From: Pontibacter beigongshangensis | Lineage (GTDB): Bacteria; Bacteroidota; Bacteroidia; Cytophagales; Hymenobacteraceae | DNA length: 64,000 nucleotides | NCBI RefSeq assembly: GCF_014332515.1 | Contig: NZ_VFSD01000017.1 | Coordinates: 1-64,000 of the forward strand | Reading direction: 5' to 3' | Shown: positions 60,699-64,000 of the stretch, piece after piece | Position numbering within the stretch: position 1 is the stretch's first letter | Layout of the letters: each line of letters begins with the position of its first letter | Position numbers and translations under genes: made by a program | The notes under the pieces: model-generated | The model's database searches: none | The model's input: only the letters and a program-made list of their open reading frames with translations | Told to the model about the DNA's origin: nothing

Positions 60699-62312
60699 AT
60701 GAAAAAGCACTTTTTCATATTCCTTTACAGCTGTTTGCTGCTCTCCTGCAGCAGCAACAGGTCAGAAGAGGCAGTAGAAGACGCTACGGTTGCTGCCGCC
60801 TCAGGCACCACGTATACCAACCCCGTGCTTCCCGGCGATTATGCTGACCCCTCGGTGGTGCGGGTAGGAGACGACTACTGGGCCACCGCCACCTCCTCCG
60901 AATGGGCGCCGCTGTTCCCGCTGCTGCATTCCAAAGACCTGGTAAACTGGGAGACTGTAGGCCACGTGTTCCCGGAAAACCTGCCCGAGTGGGCCGAGGC
61001 GCATTTCTGGGCTCCGGAGATTGCCTACGAAAACGGGAAATACTACATCTATTACACCGCTAAAAAGAAAGGCGGCAACCTGTGTGTGGGCGTAGCCAGC
61101 GCCACCAGCGCTACCGGCCCCTATACCGATCACGGCCCCTTAATTTGCCAGGAAGTCGGCTCCATAGATGGTTTTGAGATAAGAGACGAGAAAGGCGATC
61201 TGTACCTGGTCTGGAAAGAAGACGGGAACAGCCGGGGCCTGCCAACGCCCATCTGGGCCCAGCAAATGAACGAGGAGCGCACCGCCCTCACCGGCCAGAT
61301 GTTCGAGATGTTTCGCAACGATCCCGACTCCTGGGAGGGAGGCCTGGTGGAAGGATCGGCCATTGTACGCAGAAACGGTTACTATTACCATTTCTATGCC
61401 GGCGATGCCTGCTGCGGCCGCGAGTGCACCTATGGTATAGGCGTGGCAAGGGCCAAAACTTTGCAGGGCCCCTGGGAGAAGCACCTCGAGAACCCGATTA
61501 TGCAGAAAAACGACGACTGGAAGTGCCCCGGCCATGGAACAGTGGTAACAGACGCCAGCGGACAGGATTATATGCTCTACCATGCCTACAGCACCAGCGC
61601 CTCGGTATACCCGGGCCGCCAGGGAATGCTGGATAAGATCTTGTGGGAAGAGAATGGATGGCCACGCTTCGAGACCAACTCACCCGCCATCAGTGCCTCG
61701 CTTGCGCATAAGGCGGCTGCCACTACTGCCACAGCCAGAGAGGTGCAGGAAGAATTCATGGAAGCCGAACTCTCGCAGCGGTGGCAGTGGCCGGTAGGGC
61801 AGAAGCCAACCTTTAGCCTTACGGCAGGTTCTGAGGGTACGCTTGCCCTCACAGCCTCTCCCGACAGAATTGGGGCAACACTGGCACAACGCACCTTGCA
61901 GGCCGATTATACAGCCACTACTGCCATTCAGAAAAGCTCCCTGCCTGCAGGCGTCATGGCAGGTTTAACAGCCATAGGCGATCAGGAAAATGCCGTGGGG
62001 GTGGCCTTGCGGAACGACGAGATCGTGCTCTGGTCTGTAAGAGGAGGCAAAGAGGAAACTGTGGCAAAAACAGCGGCTCCAAAAGCAGGTATTATTCAGC
62101 TCAGGCTCATAACCACCCAAGGAGATCAAATGACCTTTGCCTGGAGCACCGACGGTGCCACCTGGAACGACCTGCATGGCGGAAAGGCGGTAAACGCCGA
62201 CTACCTTCCACCCTGGGACAGAGGCGTGCGCGTGGGGCTTACTGCCAAAGGACCTGCCACTGCTACAGCCACCTTCAACTGGTTCAGGATGAGCGTGTCG
62301 GAGCAAGAGTAG
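60699..62312 (+). CDS. GH43-family beta-xylosidase-like enzyme with C-terminal lectin-like domain, lipoprotein
   Basis: 537-residue lipoprotein (lipobox LLLSC). GH43 propeller at about 40-335 with acids in GDYADPSVV, GSIDGFEIRD and LVEGSAIVRR. The C-terminal part (about 350-537) is a concanavalin A-like beta-sandwich typical of two-domain GH43 beta-xylosidases and exo-arabinanases (MAGLTAIGDQENAVGVAL, VRVGLTAKGPATATATFNWFRM). It is the last enzyme of the locus and ends in a strong inverted repeat. Confidence 0.9.
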   Translation: MKKHFFIFLYSCLLLSCSSNRSEEAVEDATVAAASGTTYTNPVLPGDYADPSVVRVGDDYWATATSSEWAPLFPLLHSKDLVNWETVGHVFPENLPEWAEAHFWAPEIAYENGKYYIYYTAKKKGGNLCVGVASATSATGPYTDHGPLICQEVGSIDGFEIRDEKGDLYLVWKEDGNSRGLPTPIWAQQMNEERTALTGQMFEMFRNDPDSWEGGLVEGSAIVRRNGYYYHFYAGDACCGRECTYGIGVARAKTLQGPWEKHLENPIMQKNDDWKCPGHGTVVTDASGQDYMLYHAYSTSASVYPGRQGMLDKILWEENGWPRFETNSPAISASLAHKAAATTATAREVQEEFMEAELSQRWQWPVGQKPTFSLTAGSEGTLALTASPDRIGATLAQRTLQADYTATTAIQKSSLPAGVMAGLTAIGDQENAVGVALRNDEIVLWSVRGGKEETVAKTAAPKAGIIQLRLITTQGDQMTFAWSTDGATWNDLHGGKAVNADYLPPWDRGVRVGLTAKGPATATATFNWFRMSVSEQE

Positions 62313-62316
62313 ACTC

Positions 62317-62362
62317 GCCGGGTTGAGCAGGTTGCTTACAAGGTGCACCTGCTCAACCCGGC
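62317..62362. terminator. Inverted repeat between convergent GH43 and nucleoside hydrolase genes
   Basis: A 16-bp perfect stem: 62317-62332 (GCCGGGTTGAGCAGGT) pairs with 62347-62362; 14-base loop, no long T-tract. A bidirectional terminator is likely from its position. Confidence 0.65.
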
Positions 62363-62369
62363 CGGGCTT

Positions 62370-63335
62370 TCAGTGTCCGCGGTCGGAGGTCAGTTTCTCA
62401 AACAGAAAGGTGTAAAAAAACGCCTTGTCTACGTTTGTGGCTACCTGCACCCACTGCCCCGTGCCGGGAGCACGGAAAACCTTTCCTGCCGATGGCCCGG
62501 CCGTTACAACATCCAGCTCCATTTCCTGCAGCGTAAAAGCCTCCGGAATAGCCAGGTAGCTGGAGGTGAGCACATCCCACATAAAGTAGGTGTAGTCGTA
62601 AGAAGGAATCGTGTCGATGGTGGTGGCCCAGAACTGACCAGCCAGGTGCGCATAAAAAGCCGAAGCCTGTGCCGCCAGCTTTCTCAGGAACTCGAACGTT
62701 ACCGGCACATGGTTAGCAGTATCCAGTGGCACGATGGTGAGCGGTATGCCAGCCTTAAAGAGCTTGCCGGCAGAAGCCGGGTCCCAGAAAACATTCCATT
62801 CCGCGGTGCCGTCGTGGTTGTAGGTGCGCACATTGCCATGCACGTCTATGGCGCCGCCCATCCATACAATCTCCTTTATTTTGGTTTTGATCCCGGGATG
62901 TTTCTCAAACGCCAGTACCAGGTTGGAGCAGGGACCTGTCAGGAGCACTGTTACCGGCACAAGGGCAGCAGACAATTTACGGACGAAAAAATCACAGCTG
63001 TTCTCGGCGTGCTCAAGCTTCTGCGGGCAAGCCACATTAATCAGATCAGGGAGGGCATTGAGCATTTTAGGTTTGGCACGCCAGTCGGCCGGGAAGGCGT
63101 TAATGCCATGGTAATGGCCCACGCTTACTTCTATGTGCTTCTTATCCGTAAGAGATAGAAGCTTATGCGTTGTTTCGAAGGCGGTTTCAGCGTAGCAATC
63201 GGCCGGTGTAATAGAGATGCCTGTCAGTTCTGCCTCATCCAGCAGCAGGAGCAGGAGCAGCGAAAGGAAATCGTCAACACCGCCATCATGATCGAACAGG
63301 ACAGGCCTGGGAAGTTGCGCAGTTGTTTGGTTCAT
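62370..63335 (-). CDS. Inosine/uridine-preferring nucleoside hydrolase family protein
   Basis: About 321-residue enzyme that hydrolyses N-glycosidic bonds of ribonucleosides. The calcium-binding motif DHDGGVDD (DxDxGxDD) is near the N-terminus after the start at 63335 (MNQTTA; the frame extends five codons further). VLLTGPCSNLV and VWMGGAIDVHGN match the family, as does the late NHVPVTFEF region. No signal peptide is seen. It probably serves nucleoside salvage and is convergent with the glycan locus, so not obviously part of it. Confidence 0.9.
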   Translation of the reverse strand: MNQTTAQLPRPVLFDHDGGVDDFLSLLLLLLLDEAELTGISITPADCYAETAFETTHKLLSLTDKKHIEVSVGHYHGINAFPADWRAKPKMLNALPDLINVACPQKLEHAENSCDFFVRKLSAALVPVTVLLTGPCSNLVLAFEKHPGIKTKIKEIVWMGGAIDVHGNVRTYNHDGTAEWNVFWDPASAGKLFKAGIPLTIVPLDTANHVPVTFEFLRKLAAQASAFYAHLAGQFWATTIDTIPSYDYTYFMWDVLTSSYLAIPEAFTLQEMELDVVTAGPSAGKVFRAPGTGQWVQVATNVDKAFFYTFLFEKLTSDRGH

Positions 63336-63400
63336 GCGGCAATATAGCACATGATCTTCGGGGAAGGAATCCAGGATAAAGGAGAGAAGCGTTTTAGCCC

Positions 63401-63454
63401 GATTATTCTAATGAAAAAGCCCCTCCGGAGGCACTGCTGCCCCTGCTGCTGCTG
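63401..63454 (-). repeat. Dispersed intergenic element, copy 25
   Basis: Box ATTCTAAT, A-rich stretch, intact core GCCCCTCCGGAGGC, arm ACTGCTGCCCCTGCTGCTGC. One of the best-preserved copies; downstream of trxA. Confidence 0.9.
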
Positions 63455-63496
63455 TCCAGAGCCACACCTTTATAAAAAGTAATTAGAAATTCACTC

Positions 63497-63520
63497 ATTC
63501 ATTCATTCATTCATTCATTC
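63497..63520. repeat. Tetranucleotide repeat (ATTC)6
   Basis: Six perfect ATTC units inside a longer CACTCATTC-like tract (63491-63528), 14 bases from the end of trxA. Related shorter tracts lie at about 41131-41150 and 41361-41400. Confidence 0.8.
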
Positions 63521-63533
63521 ACTCACTTAAAAT

Positions 63534-63860
63534 TCAAGCCTTCGCTATCGCCTGTTTTATCACCTGCGTCAGTTGGTGGCCCGGCACGGCACCGGCCTGT
63601 TTCCAGACGATCTGCCCGTTATGGAAAAGGATAAAAGTGGGCACACCCTGCACCCGGTACTGGCTGGCAGCGGCCTGGTTGTGGTCTACGTTCACTTTCA
63701 GCACCTTTAGCTTGCCCGAAAACTCTTTTGCCACCTGCTCCACAATAGGGTTCATGGTTTTGCAGGGGCCGCACCAATCAGCGTAAAAATCGACCAGCAC
63801 CGGCATGCCCGGGCTATTGATGAGTTCATTAAAGGATTTCTTTGCCATATTGCCCAACAT
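63534..63860 (-). CDS. trxA: Thioredoxin
   Basis: 108-residue cytoplasmic thioredoxin with the active site DWCGPCK (redox Cys pair), the cis-Pro region GVPTFILFHNG and normal length. It reduces disulfides in ribonucleotide reductase, methionine sulfoxide reductases and peroxiredoxins, and could supply electrons used by MsrB. The ATG at 63848 (MAKKSF) is an alternative to 63860. No gene is visible from 63861 to the window end. Confidence 0.96.
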   Translation of the reverse strand: MLGNMAKKSFNELINSPGMPVLVDFYADWCGPCKTMNPIVEQVAKEFSGKLKVLKVNVDHNQAAASQYRVQGVPTFILFHNGQIVWKQAGAVPGHQLTQVIKQAIAKA

Positions 63861-64000
63861 AAATTAAAAAATGCTACCCTTTCTGATACGGCAGCAACAC
63901 AAAAATGATCGCTCTCCGAGCGCCTCGAGCAGCTAAAACGGACAAATAGATGAAGCCTGCAGCGCGATTTTGAACGTGCGCATACCCTTAAAAATGAGAA

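Noticed and set aside
63497-63520. (ATTC)6 tract as a phase-variation switch of trxA
   Set aside because: It lies 14 bases beyond the 3' end of the gene, where slippage cannot alter the reading frame or promoter.

Overview
The window is chromosomal DNA of a Bacteroidota species, most likely order Cytophagales, family Hymenobacteraceae (Pontibacter-like). The evidence is a SusC/SusD pair, type IX secretion (T9SS) proteins, a DUF4249/TonB-receptor pair, a PspC/DUF2807 protein with a PadR regulator, and promoters of the Bacteroidota type (TTG or TTTG, about 19-20 bp, then TAnnTTTG). The family is inferred from protein composition, not proven. No rRNA, tRNA, CRISPR array, prophage or intact insertion sequence was found.

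Layout. 0-3.1 kb: PadR regulator and PspC membrane protein (minus). 3.4-9.5 kb: a PorV/PorQ-family protein and a PorU2-type C25 protease (plus). 9.8-14 kb: a PagL-like lipid A deacylase, then a NamZ-type muramidase-fmt-folA operon (minus). 14.2-31.6 kb: mostly housekeeping and stress genes: FtsX-like permease, M23 peptidase, HNH-AP2 protein, ferredoxin reductase, M3 peptidase, TPR protein, lpdA, fatty acid desaturase, DEAD-box helicase with a long leader, GNAT plus YpdA, and a minus-strand group of truncated haemoglobin, cupin, hemerythrin and an Fe-S-type Rrf2 regulator. 31.9-49.5 kb: DMT exporter, serine hydrolase, MBG-repeat T9SS adhesin, rarA, sppA, purine nucleoside phosphorylase, TonB receptor with DUF4249 lipoprotein, M61 peptidase and a lipoprotein MsrB. 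50.2-62.3 kb: a polysaccharide utilisation locus (SusC, SusD, three GH43 lipoproteins, one GH2) suited to arabinan or arabinoxylan side chains. 62.4-63.9 kb: nucleoside hydrolase and thioredoxin.

The most unusual content lies between the genes. At least 25 copies of one short intergenic element occur, on average one per 2.5 kb. Each has a GCT/AGC-rich arm, a CCTCCGGAGG palindrome (often decayed), a T-rich stretch and an ATTNNAAT box. The half-sites of that box are nearly invariant while its central dinucleotide varies and is shared by neighbouring copies. Some copies occur as direct pairs 150-210 bp apart or carry longer A/T-rich modules shared between loci. A second, longer structured repeat is present twice (about 48.2 and 56.6 kb). 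No transposase or recombinase for either family is encoded here.

Functional links: the MBG adhesin carries a T9SS C-terminal sorting domain and is a likely client of the secretion machinery to which the PorV-like and PorU2 proteins belong. The Rrf2 regulator probably senses NO or redox state and controls the adjacent globin and hemerythrin genes. The locus near the right end imports and degrades pentose-rich plant glycans.
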